DNA of 64,000 nt, taken from assembly GCA_001939145.1 (NCBI GenBank), contig LSRX01000169.1:775488-839487 (forward strand). Direction: 5' to 3'. Source of the DNA: Symbiodinium microadriaticum. Taxonomy: Eukaryota > Sar > Dinophyceae > Suessiales > Symbiodiniaceae. How positions within the stretch are numbered: the first letter of the stretch is position 1; each line of letters begins with the position of its first letter. A program made the position numbers and the translations under genes. Positions 19,500 to 30,358 of the stretch are shown here, in pieces. The notes beneath the pieces are model-generated. The model was given only the letters and a program-made list of their open reading frames with translations, ran no database searches and was not told the DNA's origin.

Positions 19500-19595
19500 C
19501 CTCTGAGGGAGCCCTTTCGGCGCGGGGAGGCCGTCCAGAAGGGGATGACCGTCGTAGAAGCCGATGCCGTGGACAGCGTCGAACTTGAATTTGTT
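19500..19595 (-). CDS. 96-bp in-frame exon (copy 2 at 21493-21588)
   Basis: Textbook acceptor (GACCTGTCCTTCCCTCGCAG) preceded by CCCTAAA repeat, and donor CAGAGG-GTTCTA. It encodes exactly 32 codons in phase zero (NKFKFDAVHGIGFYDGHPLL, DGLPAPKGLPQR) with about 85 percent G/C at third positions. This is the most convincing single exon of the repeat-rich part. The repeated aromatic/Gly pattern suggests a folded domain, but no family is recognised. Confidence 0.6.
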
Positions 19596-19759
19596 CTGCG
19601 AGGGAAGGACAGGTCAGGGTTTAGGGTTTAGGGGTTTAGGGTTTAGGGTTTAGGGCGGGGGCTTAAGCATTCCAGGTGTGTAGGATCCTGACTGTATAGC
19701 TTGGGCTTCAAGTTAGCCTCGAATGAAAGCCTGACGAACGGGTTTAGGCTTCTTCTTCT

Positions 19760-19905
19760 TCTGTGTTGGGAAGTCAGGTCGTTGGCCATGAGAGCCAGAA
19801 GATCGGGTTTAGGCTCCCGGTTGCACAGGGTGACCAAAAAGCAGTTGTGAAGGGCCGAATTTCCATCGAATCAGCGGCGATGATGCGAATCAGACAGGGC
19901 CTTTG
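19760..19905 (-). pseudogene. diverged paralogue of 23421-23650, in-frame stop
   Basis: The minus-strand frame reads FDGNSALHNCFLVTLCNREP and PDLLALMANDL. It aligns with FDGNLAVRNCFAVALCSS at 23.5 kb with conservative changes, so this is the selected frame. A TGA at 19871-19873 replaces the Ser codon of the paralogue. Either this copy is a pseudogene or an exon boundary lies there. Duplicated at 21753-21898. Confidence 0.5.
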
Positions 19906-20024
19906 GGATTGATTGACTCGGGGATCAAAGAAGGAGACTGACACAATCGAGGAACACATGTTTTCTGCAATCCGTGAGAAAACTGCTTTCGTTCCCTTAC
20001 ACTCTCTCTGCTTGGTTTTTGGGC

Positions 20025-20285
20025 TTAGATGCTGCTGAATCTTGAGTCTCGCAAGTCTGAGTCTGGAGAGTATGTTGTCTGTCGTACGGCTTTCCTTTGC
20101 TGGCTGAGAGTGCAGGGGTCATATTTGCACACATGCACCATTTCCCTGTTGTTTTTGAGTGGAGGCGAGCGGTTTGCTTTGTCGACCACAACACACAAAG
20201 CATTTGGAGTTTGGGACATTCGTACGGGCCTGGCGCCGGGCCTAGGATGATAGTTGCAAGTTGCAAGAACGCAATTTGTTGTCAC
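20025..20285 (-). CDS. 86-codon basic Cys-containing ORF (copy 2 at 22018-22278)
   Basis: Minus-strand frame rich in Arg/Lys/Pro/Cys, containing CNYHPRPGARPVRMSQTPNA, CVVVDKANRSPP and KYDPCTLSQQRKAVRQTTY, ending at a TAA. Plus-strand frames in the same stretch are also open and look fairly natural, so strand is provisional. No family is recognised. Confidence 0.35.
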   Translation of the reverse strand: MTTNCVLATCNYHPRPGARPVRMSQTPNALCVVVDKANRSPPLKNNREMVHVCKYDPCTLSQQRKAVRQTTYSPDSDLRDSRFSSI

Positions 20286-20337
20286 TCTTTAACTCTTGCT
20301 CTTTCTGAATTCATTCGTTCATCCGATAACACACAAT

Positions 20338-20598
20338 TCAAGGCCTAGCAAGCACAGCCCCGAACTTCCCAAACTGATCAAACTTTTTCGGGATCTTAGG
20401 AGAGGAATGTCTCTTGCAACCAGTGCCTTTTTTCTCGCCTTGTTTGGGATGAAGTGTCGTAGCACTGCCGTTTTGCCGGGCAGCTGCATTGCAACCACAT
20501 ATCCAAAAAGCGAAACCAGCAAACACACTTATACATTTCTCTTGCTGAGAAAATGTTCCCCAGGCCGGGACAAGAAAGTTAAGAATTACGAACACCAA
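20338..20598 (-). CDS. 86-codon ORF (copy 2 at 22331-22591)
   Basis: The minus-strand frame contains CGCNAAARQNGSATTLHPKQ and SSPKIPKKFDQFGKFG. It lies just upstream, in the sense of transcription, of the 20025-20285 frame and may belong to the same transcript. The overlapping plus-strand 118-codon frame is the alternative. Function unknown. Confidence 0.3.
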   Translation of the reverse strand: MVFVILNFLVPAWGTFSQQEKCISVFAGFAFWICGCNAAARQNGSATTLHPKQGEKKGTGCKRHSSPKIPKKFDQFGKFGAVLARP

Positions 20599-21095
20599 AC
20601 AGACATCAAATCACAGTTTCGGATACTACAGAGCCCAGCAAGCACAGCCTAAGTTATGTGTTCCTGAGGTGGTTCCTCATACTAGTCATAAGCACCACGC
20701 AGCCTCAGTAACAGATACAAAACGATCCCTTTTAGTTAGTATTAATAATATTTTATCTTATTTTTGTCGTTACTATAATTACTACTGTTATCTTTAAGAC
20801 ACCGTCAAATCCAGCGGCAGCTTACAACGCGGGCTTTGTCCACGGCCTTCGGCCGCCTGCAGCACCAACAACCCTTCGTGCCACACACGGGGTGGGCGGC
20901 CGTGTGCCGGTCGTGGTTGTACCTGGTTTAGGGTTTAGGGTATTGCTTAGCGGCTTAGCAGGAAAACGATGCCTTTAATCGAAGCCCCCTCAGTCGAGGC
21001 TTCCTGCGTTGAGGGGTCTACCTCCCGGCGTTTATGGTTGAACACCCATTTTCCACCCGCATATACCAGTTGAACAAGCGCATTGGGCTTTTTTN

Positions 21096-23087
21096 TAGGG
21101 TTTAGGGTTTAGGGCTTAGGGCTTAGGGCTTAGGGCTTAGGGTTTAGGGTTTAGGGTTTTGGGTTGAGGGTTTTGGGTTGAGGTTTAGTGCCGCTCCTGA
21201 AGGGTTTCAGCGCGACGTGTCAATGAGCATACATCTCAAACCCTCAAGCCTAAAATCGAAACCGTTGAAGCGTTCCATTTTCGTCCGCCCCGCTCAGCCC
21301 CCGTCGCACCCTCCTGCACAGAGGACACCCCTCAATCCTTCAAGCGGAAGCCGAAACCCCAAGTCTTCCCTCAAAGCCCCAAGACCCATGCACCCCTTGT
21401 AGTAAGACGTATACCCTAAACCCTAAACCCTAAACCCATAGAACCCTGAGAGTGCACATATCATAGAAACCCTTACAGAACACTTATAGAACCCTCTGAG
21501 GGAGCCCTTTCGGCGCGGGGAGGCCGTCCAGAAGGGGATGACCGTCGTAGAAGCCGATGCCGTGGACAGCGTCGAACTTGAATTTGTTCTGCGAGGGAAG
21601 GACAGGTCAGGGTTTAGGGTTTAGGGGTTTAGGGTTTAGGGTTTAGGGCGGGGGCTTAAGCATTCCAGGTGTGTAGGATCCTGACTGTATAGCTTGGGCT
21701 TCAAGTTAGCCTCGAATGAAAGCCTGACGAACGGGTTTAGGCTTCTTCTTCTTCTGTGTTGGGAAGTCAGGTCGTTGGCCATGAGAGCCAGAAGATCGGG
21801 TTTAGGCTCCCGGTTGCACAGGGTGACCAAAAAGCAGTTGTGAAGGGCCGAATTTCCATCGAATCAGCGGCGATGATGCGAATCAGACAGGGCCTTTGGG
21901 ATTGATTGACTCGGGGATCAAAGAAGGAGACTGACACAATCGAGGAACACATGTTTTCTGCAATCCGTGAGAAAACTGCTTTCGTTCCCTTACACTCTCT
22001 CTGCTTGGTTTTTGGGCTTAGATGCTGCTGAATCTTGAGTCTCGCAAGTCTGAGTCTGGAGAGTATGTTGTCTGTCGTACGGCTTTCCTTTGCTGGCTGA
22101 GAGTGCAGGGGTCATATTTGCACACATGCACCATTTCCCTGTTGTTTTTGAGTGGAGGCGAGCGGTTTGCTTTGTCGACCACAACACACAAAGCATTTGG
22201 AGTTTGGGACATTCGTACGGGCCTGGCGCCGGGCCTAGGATGATAGTTGCAAGTTGCAAGAACGCAATTTGTTGTCACTCTTTAACTCTTGCTCTTTCTG
22301 AATTCATTCGTTCATCCGATAACACACAATTCAAGGCCTAGCAAGCACAGCCCCGAACTTCCCAAACTGATCAAACTTTTTCGGGATCTTAGGAGAGGAA
22401 TGTCTCTTGCAACCAGTGCCTTTTTTCTCGCCTTGTTTGGGATGAAGTGTCGTAGCACTGCCGTTTTGCCGGGCAGCTGCATTGCAACCACATATCCAAA
22501 AAGCGAAACCAGCAAACACACTTATACATTTCTCTTGCTGAGAAAATGTTCCCCAGGCCGGGACAAGAAAGTTAAGAATTACGAACACCAAACAGACATC
22601 AAATCACAGTTTCGGATACTACAGAGCCCAGCAAGCACAGCCTAAGTTATGTGTTCCTGAGGTGGTTCCTCATACTAGTCATAAGCACCACGCAGCCTCA
22701 GTAACAGATACAAAACGATCCCTTTTAGTTAGTATTAATAATATTTTATCTTATTTTTGTCGTTACTATAATTACTACTGTTATCTTTAAGACACCGTCA
22801 AATCCAGCGGCAGCTTACAACGCGGGCTTTGTCCACGGCCTTCGGCCGCCTGCAGCACCAACAACCCTTCGTGCCACACACGGGGTGGGCGGCCGTGTGC
22901 CGGTCGTGGTTGTACCTGGTTTAGGGTTTAGGGTATTGCTTAGCGGCTTAGCAGGAAAACGATGCCTTTAATCGAAGCCCCCTCAGTCGAGGCTTCCTGC
23001 GTTGAGGGGTCTACCTCCCGGCGTTTATGGTTGAACACCCATTTTCCACCCGCATATACCAGTTGAACAAGCGCATTGGGCTTTTTT
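21096..23087. repeat. 1,992-bp segment, copy 2 of two
   Basis: Second copy of 19103-21094. After 23087 the sequence continues uniquely (TTACCCGTCCGATCGG). Confidence 0.95.
21493..21588 (-). CDS. 96-bp in-frame exon, second copy
   Basis: Same exon as 19500-19595 in the second copy of the 1,992-bp segment. If the segment duplication is an assembly artefact, this exon is present once in the genome. Confidence 0.5.
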
Positions 23088-23135
23088 TTACCCGTCCGAT
23101 CGGGGCATGCAGCAGTCTTCGGATGCCGAGCTTAC

Positions 23136-23283
23136 ATCTGGACTGAATTACACAGCTGAGGCACGATGACAAGCACCACGCCATTTGCGGTAGACAGACT
23201 AGACACATGAGGAGAAGAAGATGTCTTGTGCTCAGCTGTTGCCGGGTTTTGCCAGGGTTCGCAACTATGTTTGGAGCCTCCAC
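23136..23283 (-). CDS. exon with signal-peptide-like segment
   Basis: The minus-strand frame contains HLLLLMCLVCLPQMAWCLSS followed by CLSCVIQS and a strong donor (CCAGAT-GTAAGC) at 23136. The hydrophobic stretch after an in-frame ATG (MCLVCLPQ) looks like a secretion signal or membrane segment, followed by three cysteines. The upstream boundary is not fixed; the open frame begins at about 23283. Confidence 0.4.
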
Positions 23284-23420
23284 ATACCCACTGCAGTCGC
23301 GGCACCGGTATATGAATTCAGAACCTTCTTGATCATTCCCGGCTTCACACCTCGGTTGACGGCCAACACCTCATAAGCGCCAGGCGTCCGTTTCCACTGT
23401 GCTTCCTCCATCCGTCAACA

Positions 23421-23650
23421 TCAAATCATTTCGGCAGTGTCACACTTTAACAAGGAATCCTCAGCGAGACCGCAATTCAGAGAACCCCCGCCCCTTCCAG
23501 TCGAGATGCTTCTCTCGGTTACTGCCCTTGTTGCTCGGGTAGCCCGTACAGGCCCAGGGGCTGAACTGCACAGGGCGACAGCAAAGCAGTTGCGAACAGC
23601 AAGATTCCCATCGAAGGAGCGGCGATGATGCGAATCAAAGAGCCTTAACT
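23421..23650 (-). CDS. terminal exon-like frame, intact paralogue of 19760-19905
   Basis: The minus-strand frame lacks an ATG but runs for about 75 codons to a TGA at 23421-23423: it includes HHRRSFDGNLAVRNCFAVAL, then VRATRATRAVTERS and CGLAEDSLLKCDTAEMI. Conservation with the 19.8-kb copy in this frame only supports real coding. Function unknown. Confidence 0.5.
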
Positions 23651-23994
23651 TTTTAAAATCTTACGGTTCCCGAATATTGATACTGCCTGAACGATTCCTG
23701 ATCACGGTTCCCGAAAGTTGATATTACAGCGCCCTATGAAGACCCCTACCGTACTCCTGCATGCAAGGCAATCCCTGTCCGCAGTTGGCAATGCCAGTCG
23801 CTTCAGACGCGATGCCGAAGGGGCATCTCAAAAAACAGAAGAGCTGCTTGTGTTAAACCCTCTTATGGGTTTTAAACCCTTTTCGTGGTGTGCTTGGCTT
23901 TTTGTTTACGACCTGCCGGCAAGCCCTACAGACCACTGCAGTGAACACGAGAGGTGCCGCCCCCGCCTTGTTGCACCGCATCCCATATGAGCTT

Positions 23995-24249
23995 GGTACC
24001 ATGACGCCTTCGAGGCGAATCCTATCTTGGCGTCATAGGGAGGATGCGGACTGGCAGCGCACTGTGTGTTTAAGCGGGCTGCTGCCATCAGCAAACCATG
24101 TTGCTATCAGGGTCCTGATTTCCAGCAGTTCTACGGTTGTTGATTGTCATAAGAAAGCAATTACGATGACATTGCTGAGCTGCGCCAATAGTGGAAGTGG
24201 CATCAAGACCATGTTCACCAGTGCTCCAAACTCTGTATTGCATTGCTAG
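23995..24249 (+). CDS. candidate plus-strand frame, unknown
   Basis: The plus-strand reading ends LCANSGSGIK-like and includes LLPSANHVAIRVLISSSSTV, stopping at a TAG at 24247-24249. Composition is natural and the minus strand is broken by stops. Splice sites and start are not resolved; the open frame extends back to 23890. Confidence 0.3.
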   Translation, partial: GTMTPSRRILSWRHREDADWQRTVCLSGLLPSANHVAIRVLISSSSTVVDCHKKAITMTLLSCANSGSGIKTMFTSAPNSVLHC

Positions 24250-24531
24250 TCTTGTGACGCATTGGCATCAGGAAGAGTTCTGTCGAGTGTGCGCTGCCCT
24301 ACTCGTATGGCTGAAGCTCCGAAATCTACGTAAAACCTCAACCGCACCATTGCCGTGACTACTGCGTAACCCTGATCCGCAACCCGAAACCCCAAACCCG
24401 TATAGACTCCTTATCGAACCCTTCTTGAACCCTCTTGCAGAAACCTTGCAGAAGCCGTGTGATATAAACACCTCGCAGTTGTAGAAACCTGGAAGAACCC
24501 TTCAAGGAGCCCTAAACCCTAAACCCTAAAC

Positions 24532-24672
24532 GCGGCCATCACATACAGTAGCCTTTGCAACTCAGGAAGTATTAGGAGCCCTAAACCCTAAACCCTAAAC
24601 CTCACAGAAGAGCCATCCGGCCTTGAGGAAAGGCCACCGGCTCCAGAGGTGGAACGGCTTGGCCGACGGCAG
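24532..24672 (-). CDS. two small exons split by a 40-bp telomere-repeat intron
   Basis: Exon 1 (24672-24601, 72 bp, phase zero) follows acceptor ACCGTCCTTCTCAG, reads LPSAKPFHLWSRWPFLKAGW then LFCE with about 87 percent G/C third positions, and ends TGTGAG-GTTTAGGG. The intron 24600-24561 is three TTTAGGG units plus CTCCTAATACTTCCTGAG. Exon 2 (24560-24532, 29 bp) reads LQRLLYVMA and ends GCCGC-GTTTAGGG, so the next intron also starts with telomere repeat. Phase agrees. Product unknown. Confidence 0.5.
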
Positions 24673-25198
24673 CTGAGAAGGACGGTTTGGGGCTTGGCTC
24701 AGTGTCTTTGGGCATTTCGGGTTTGGAGTTTCAGGGTGCCGGGATTCAGGGTTTAGGGTTCCAGGGCTTTTGGGGGTTGCAGGGTTTAGGGTTTAGGGTT
24801 CAAGGGCTGTTGGGGTTCCAGGATATATTGGTTTAGGGGTTTCCAGGAGCTCCAGACTGAAAGGTCGATCTTGTAGGGTCCCTGGCTTCTTCATGAGCTG
24901 CGGCTCTCTGTCCTCCCCTTGCAGAGGCACCTTCGGGGCTCGACGGGTAGGTTTGAGTAGGATTCCGAAAAACTCCAATCGCTGTCCCCAGCTCTAACCT
25001 GTAGGGGTTTAGGGTTTAGGGTTCATGTACTCAGAGAGTCTAGCTGGCATCCGGTAAAACTCCCACAGAAATCTTACCAGCCTGACTGACCGCGTCAAGA
25101 CCATCAAGAGAGCCGTCAAGTAGGCTTTCCACCCTTTCGGAGAGGCGTTTGGGACTCCGACACGCCTGGACAGAGGCCTTATAACAGGAGCCTAAATA

Positions 25199-25287
25199 CG
25201 TACCAATAATGCTGTTTGGGGGTTCCTTCTTTTAAGTTTAGTACAGCACACCTGCCAAAACCCTGTCCAAATTCTTAAAGCCCCTAC
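25199..25287. mobile_element. MITE-like family A, diverged
   Basis: Contains ACCAATAATGCTGTTTGGGG GTTCC-type left half and CCAAATTCTTAAAGCCCCTA right end. Confidence 0.55.
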
Positions 25288-25294
25288 ATTAGGT

Positions 25295-25475
25295 GGGCCC
25301 CAAACCATAAACCCTAACCCCTAACCCCTAAACCCTACACCCGTAAACCCCTAAACCCGTAAACCCCTAAACCCGTAAACCCCTAAACCCCGAAACCCTA
25401 AACCCCTAAACCCCTAAACCCTAAACCCTAAACCCTCAACCCCTCAACTCCTAAACCCTCAACCCCTAAACCCTN
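25295..25475. repeat. telomere-like array, CCCTAAA orientation, ends at N
   Basis: CCCTAAAC, CCGTAAAC and CCCTCAAC words up to a single N at 25475, then a T run. MITE-like family A (25199-25287) abuts it. Confidence 0.9.
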
Positions 25476-25479
25476 TTTT

Positions 25480-27340
25480 TTTTTTTTTGGCACCTCTTTT
25501 CCTCCCTTAGGGTTTAGGGTTTCGAAGCTTGGGCAGGGCCAAAGAGCGGACTTCAGAGCTTTTGGGTCTCAGGGTGGTCGGGGTTTAAGGCTGTAGAGGC
25601 TTTAGAGGGCTGCAGGGCTTTCGTGTTTAGGATGATCGCCAGATCTGCAGGGCTTCTCCGAATGACTGAAGATACAGTCTCCCTGGATTCGAAGAAAGTG
25701 GGCTTTGCCTGGATGGCTCAGGGCTCAGGGCTGCCGCTATAAGAGTTCAAAGGGGTCGAGAGGTCCAGGATTCCGGGTGGATTTAGTTTATGTGAGGCGA
25801 TTTATTCGGATTTTGGGACCTTGTAGGATCCTGATACACAGAGGACCCTGTAACTTGTGTCCTGCCAACACCTTGTACACCTAGTAACCTAAGGTTAAAC
25901 GCCTAATTGCGGGAAGGGGTTTCAGCTTACGATTTCGGGTCTAGCGCCTATAGGGTGTTCGAGGATGTCCTAGTCCAAGCCCTAGCCGGAAGTCGGAAGC
26001 AAGGAAACAGGAACATGGAATCGCAGCCAGCAACTTCTTCCGCCCGATGTGCTTGCAGCCTGGATGCCCATTACCCTCCAGCTTTAACCACTTTGCTTCT
26101 GGAGCACAGTTTGTGCTGAAGTCCTGACGCAGACACAATGGGTGCACTGCATAGGGCTGACAGACGAACTCCTGCGTTGCGATTATCGTGCAGTGTCCAC
26201 GCACAGGAAATATAATTAGGGCCCCTTTGCTGGACCCGCTGGCGTACATGTAGGTATATAGAGAGAGAGAGAGGGAGAGAGAGGGAGAGGGAGAGAGAGA
26301 GAGAGGGAGAGAGAGAGAGGGAGGGAGAGAGGGAGAGAGAGAGAGAGCGATAGCGAGCCGGGCGCGGGATTTAAGACGTACCTTGGTTTTAATGAGACTT
26401 CGCTTGTTGAATCAAAAGACAAAGGTCTCTGGTGTTTAATAGGCAATTTTTTACCGGAATCGGGTGTTTACCGTAAGATCAGGTGGGTAGGCTGGAACAT
26501 GTATGCCCCGCGCCCGGCAGAGGAGTTTGGTAAGTCTTAAATGCCGTGTCATTGGCGAATTTTTTTTGGGGTTTCAGGGGTCGGAGCTTGATTGGAATGA
26601 ACCAGAACCCTAAACCCAAAAACCCTAAGCCCTAAAGCCTAAACCCTAAATCCTTAAGGCTTGCAAGCGTCAGGCACCAGGCCCCATGGTTCTACCATAC
26701 TGAATAATCAGCAACGCAACATACCACACATCATCATCTTCATTGACTCATATGTTCGCGGAGCAGTGCAACAGCATCGTGAGAAATGTGGATGTCATCG
26801 TGCCGAAGTGTAGCTCGACATCATGAGGAAATCATCAGGAGGGACGTCTCTTGAAACGAGGCGTCGGCAAGACGCCGCTGTGCTGGTATCGGCAAAAAGC
26901 GGTTAGATAGACTGCACTTGTGGAAGGGAGCGAAGAAGGGCAAGAGCAGGCAACATGGTGCAGGTTTGGCCACACAGAGATGGATGATGGCAATGCTGCA
27001 ATAGACGAGTTGATAGCAATTGCCCCGTGGCAAGACTGCAGCCATGAAGAAGGCCTCCATGTACTATCTCCACAGCGTCGGAAGCAAAGCAAGGCGTCGG
27101 TGTGAAGCTGCTGTCGGAGAAATGTGCCAAGCACCCAGGGGCGTCTTAAATGTTCGGCCGCATTTAAGAGTCGAACAAGAGGTAATTTGGTGGGATTCAA
27201 TCGAAAAGCAACAGGAAGGCTTTCCCGGAGCAGAACCTGTGTGGAGTCTGCAAGGACTCGAGGACCCCGAGTAAGGTGGGGTCTACAAGACAATCTGGAC
27301 TTTGTAGACACTCACAGGGACACAGGGGCGTCTTGAATCC
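25480..27340. other. stretch without a firmly supported gene
   Basis: Holds degenerate telomere-like words to about 25630, a GA/GGGA microsatellite at 26257-26348, and overlapping open frames on both strands at 26820-27310. In the last, the plus strand reads KTAAMKKASMYYLHSVGSKA and the minus strand has a 158-codon frame; neither shows clear splice sites, so none is called. Confidence 0.5.
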
Positions 27341-27350
27341 CGTGCCCGCC

Positions 27351-27352
<2 letters not shown>

Positions 27353-27387
<35 letters not shown>

Positions 27388-27484
27388 GGGTATGTATGTA
27401 TGTATATATATATATATATGTACATGTGTACATATATAGATATGTATGTATATATAGAGAGAGAGATGTATAGGTACATGTATG

Positions 27485-27517
<33 letters not shown>

Positions 27518-27534
27518 CAAGACCACGCGNATGT

Positions 27535-27573
<39 letters not shown>

Positions 27574-27575
27574 CA

Positions 27576-27611
<36 letters not shown>

Positions 27612-27618
27612 TATATAA
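27353..27618. repeat. TATG, TA and ATAC microsatellite cluster
   Basis: Alternating tetranucleotide and dinucleotide runs with an N at 27530. Confidence 0.95.
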
Positions 27619-28247
27619 ATTATGTATATATAATATACCTGTAGCTACAAGCCCTTCAAGCCGCTAGATAACTCTCGAGGGCGGAGTGTTTTGCTTCTTG
27701 GGCCTTCCACTCACTGCTGGCACTCTTGCGCAGCTCATAGAGAGTGGTCTTCGGCGTGAACCTGTCAGGGCTTAGGGTTGATAATTTATAGGTCTCCTGT
27801 CTGCATTTGAAGCCCCAAAGTGGGAGCCTGGGTCCATGAGCCCGCTTCTTGCAGATACCAAGTACACTTTAACTGCAAGGCTTCAGTGTATCGCTGCTTG
27901 AAGCTTGAGGCACGACAGGGGAATGGCATAGCCACAGGACTCAACAATCAGAGCATTATGGGCCTGAATGATTAGCTTGCTGGATTTTTACCGGCGTAGG
28001 CTGCCGTTCCTTTCCGGGCCCCTGCTAGGCTTCCTTGAAGGCTTCCTTCAGGGGCTGCTTCCAGGGCTTCCTATTAGTCGCGCGCGACTGTGGAAACTAA
28101 TCCGCGAGCCCCGCACCCCAAGATCCAAGATCGAAACCCTGAGCCCCGGCACGGAATACCAGGAGCCCTACACCGCAAAACCCCAAAACCCTGGAGCCTG
28201 CTATGCCAAAATGTGGAAGAGTAGGAGTAGACAATCCAATGGCATAT

Positions 28248-28298
28248 GATGATGCTGACGATGATGATGATGATGATGATGATGGTGGTGGTGATGAT

Positions 28299-28333
<35 letters not shown>
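28248..28333. repeat. GAT, AC and TA microsatellite
   Basis: GAT/GGT triplets, then AC, then TA runs. Confidence 0.95.
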
Positions 28334-28334
<1 letters not shown>

Positions 28335-28599
28335 GCATAATCAAGGACAGCAATTACCTGTAACTACACATTTCAATGCATAATAAACTGGGAAGTACCC
28401 TTACTAACTCTCTGACCTCTAAAGCCTTGTAAAGCCCTAGGCCCTGGACGCTACGAAGCCGCAGCGCTGCGCTTTTATGGGGCCCGGCGTCAGCACGGAG
28501 GCGCCGAAGGAAAGCTCCTGGACCGCGACGTGGATGTCGGCCTCAGCAAGAGATCTGAGGCAGGGTCCCACGAAGTCCAGGGCTACTTAGGAGTTTAGG

Positions 28600-28685
28600 G
28601 CCTTTTGGGGTTTAGGGTTTAGGGTTTAGGGATTTATGAGTTTAGGGCCTAAGGGGTTTAGGGTTTAGGGGTTCTTCTGGGGTTG
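28600..28685. repeat. telomere-like array, TTTAGGG orientation
   Basis: TTTAGGG words with variants. Confidence 0.85.
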
Positions 28686-28855
28686 AAGAAGGTGGTTTAA
28701 TTAAAGTTTATGGGGGTTTGGGCTGTTTCAGGGCTGCGGGAGGTAAGGTTTGAGTTTAGGGGTTCCGATACGGGACTTCTCCTCTCAGGCTCCAGATGGG
28801 GGTCGTCGCTGTACCAAACCGGCTTGGGTTCAGGGATGGACCCTAAACCCTTAAA

Positions 28856-29040
28856 CCCTAAACCCCTAAACCCTATAAACCCTAAACATCCCTAAATCCT
28901 AAACCCCTAAACCCTATAAACCCTAAACATCCCTAAATCCTAAACCCCTAAACCCTATAAACCCTAAACATCCCTAAATCCTAAACCCCTAAACCCTATA
29001 AACCCTAAACATCCCTAAACCCTAAACCCCTAAACCCTAT
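28856..29040. repeat. 41-bp higher-order repeat of telomere-like words
   Basis: Four to five tandem copies of a 41-bp unit made of CCTAAACCCC, TAAACCCTAT, AAACCCTAAA and CATCCCTAAAT. A higher-order array built from telomere variants. Confidence 0.9.
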
Positions 29041-30263
29041 GGCTGGGGGTCTCGGAGACCCGAAAGGGCCCCAAAGCAAGCCCTGGACTGCACACGGCCA
29101 CTGTTGATGGACGAAATTCCGGTGTCCACCACAAAGTGCTCAAGGGGAACAATTGAGGGTGCCTTTTTTGCAGAAAATGAGGGGGCGGGACTTGCGAAAA
29201 TTCCCAATGCTTCCAATGAAAGACCTTATAGTTACGGCCCTAGACCCCCTTAAGGACCCAATAATAATAAGGGTACCTGGAAGCAGAGGGATCTGTGTAG
29301 AGAAATCTTCTGCCAGGCTACCGTGAAGATCTGGTGGTGCAGCTGAAAAGCGGTGACCTCCATCAAAGGAGATGCTTCTTGGTTTAGGGTTTAGGGGTTT
29401 AGGGTTTAGGGTTTAGGGTTTGGAGGTTTGAGGGGTCAGGGTTTAGCCACTTAGGGGTCTTGAGGTTCAGGTTTCGGGTTTAGGGATAGAGGGGTCGGTC
29501 TAAAGAGCCCCTTGTGTTGTATACGATCTTTGAAGGCTTTTACGGTATCGTGGATCATGCAGGACGTATGAACGCGGGCCTAAATCCAAAACTGTCCGAG
29601 CTTCTAATCCTTAAGCTCTCCCCCGGATTTCTAATTTTGAGGTTCTTCTCTTCGTCCGCAAGCAGATGCCGCCCCCCCCCCTCCAAAAAAACAAACCTTG
29701 CTCCTTTTCGGCTTCAGAACCTTATGAATGAATCCCGAACTCAATCTCAACCAAGAAACACCCTGGGCGTGGACACTCTGAAGACTAAGCGCACATGAAG
29801 TCGCCGTCAACCCCATATAGAACCGCTGGAAGACTAGCCCTTAAATATCCCGATAGAACACCCTTTTCAATGGCCCTTACGGATCCCTACGTAATCCTTT
29901 AAGAACTCTTCTTGACCCCGTAGAACCCTTCAAAACGCCATGTGGATCCCCAAAGAACCTCTTCAGCCCCCTTATAGCCTTCTAGATCCCTTCGATCTTT
30001 GGAGGGCACTTCTACTCAGATGCTTCAACAGGCCTTGCAGGACACCTTGAAGGGTTCTTTGGGCTTGTCACGGCCCTTCATGTAGCTGACCTTGGATTTA
30101 GGGTCGTCCGGTTTGGAAGGGCTTCGGGGGTCTCGTAGGACTCAAAGTCTGCTTTGGGGATCTAGTCTAGAGTCCAGAGCTTTAAGGATGTAGGGCTTCG
30201 GCACCGCTAACTGACGCTTGCAGCTCTCCGACCCCTTCATGAACCCTCCTCCCCCTAAATGGG

Positions 30264-30358
30264 AGTTTCAGAAGCTAGGGGGTACCTTATTTTGAGGTCG
30301 TTAGAATAAGGATCCTACTATTTAGGGTACTATATTAGGGTCCCCTATTTTCGGAAAC
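30264..30358. mobile_element. MITE-like family B, copy 2, inverted
   Basis: Begins GTTTCAGAAGCTAGGGGGTA, ends CCCCTATTTTCGGAAACC and shares the interior TAAGGATCCTACTATTTAGG with copy 1 at 8159-8255 in reverse orientation. Confidence 0.75.

Larger units (their letters stand above)
19103..21094. repeat. 1,992-bp segment, copy 1 of two
   Basis: Matches 21096-23087 as far as can be read, at a constant offset of 1,993 bp. The two copies meet at a single N (21095). Features inside copy 1 recur in copy 2 at plus 1,993. Confidence 0.95.
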
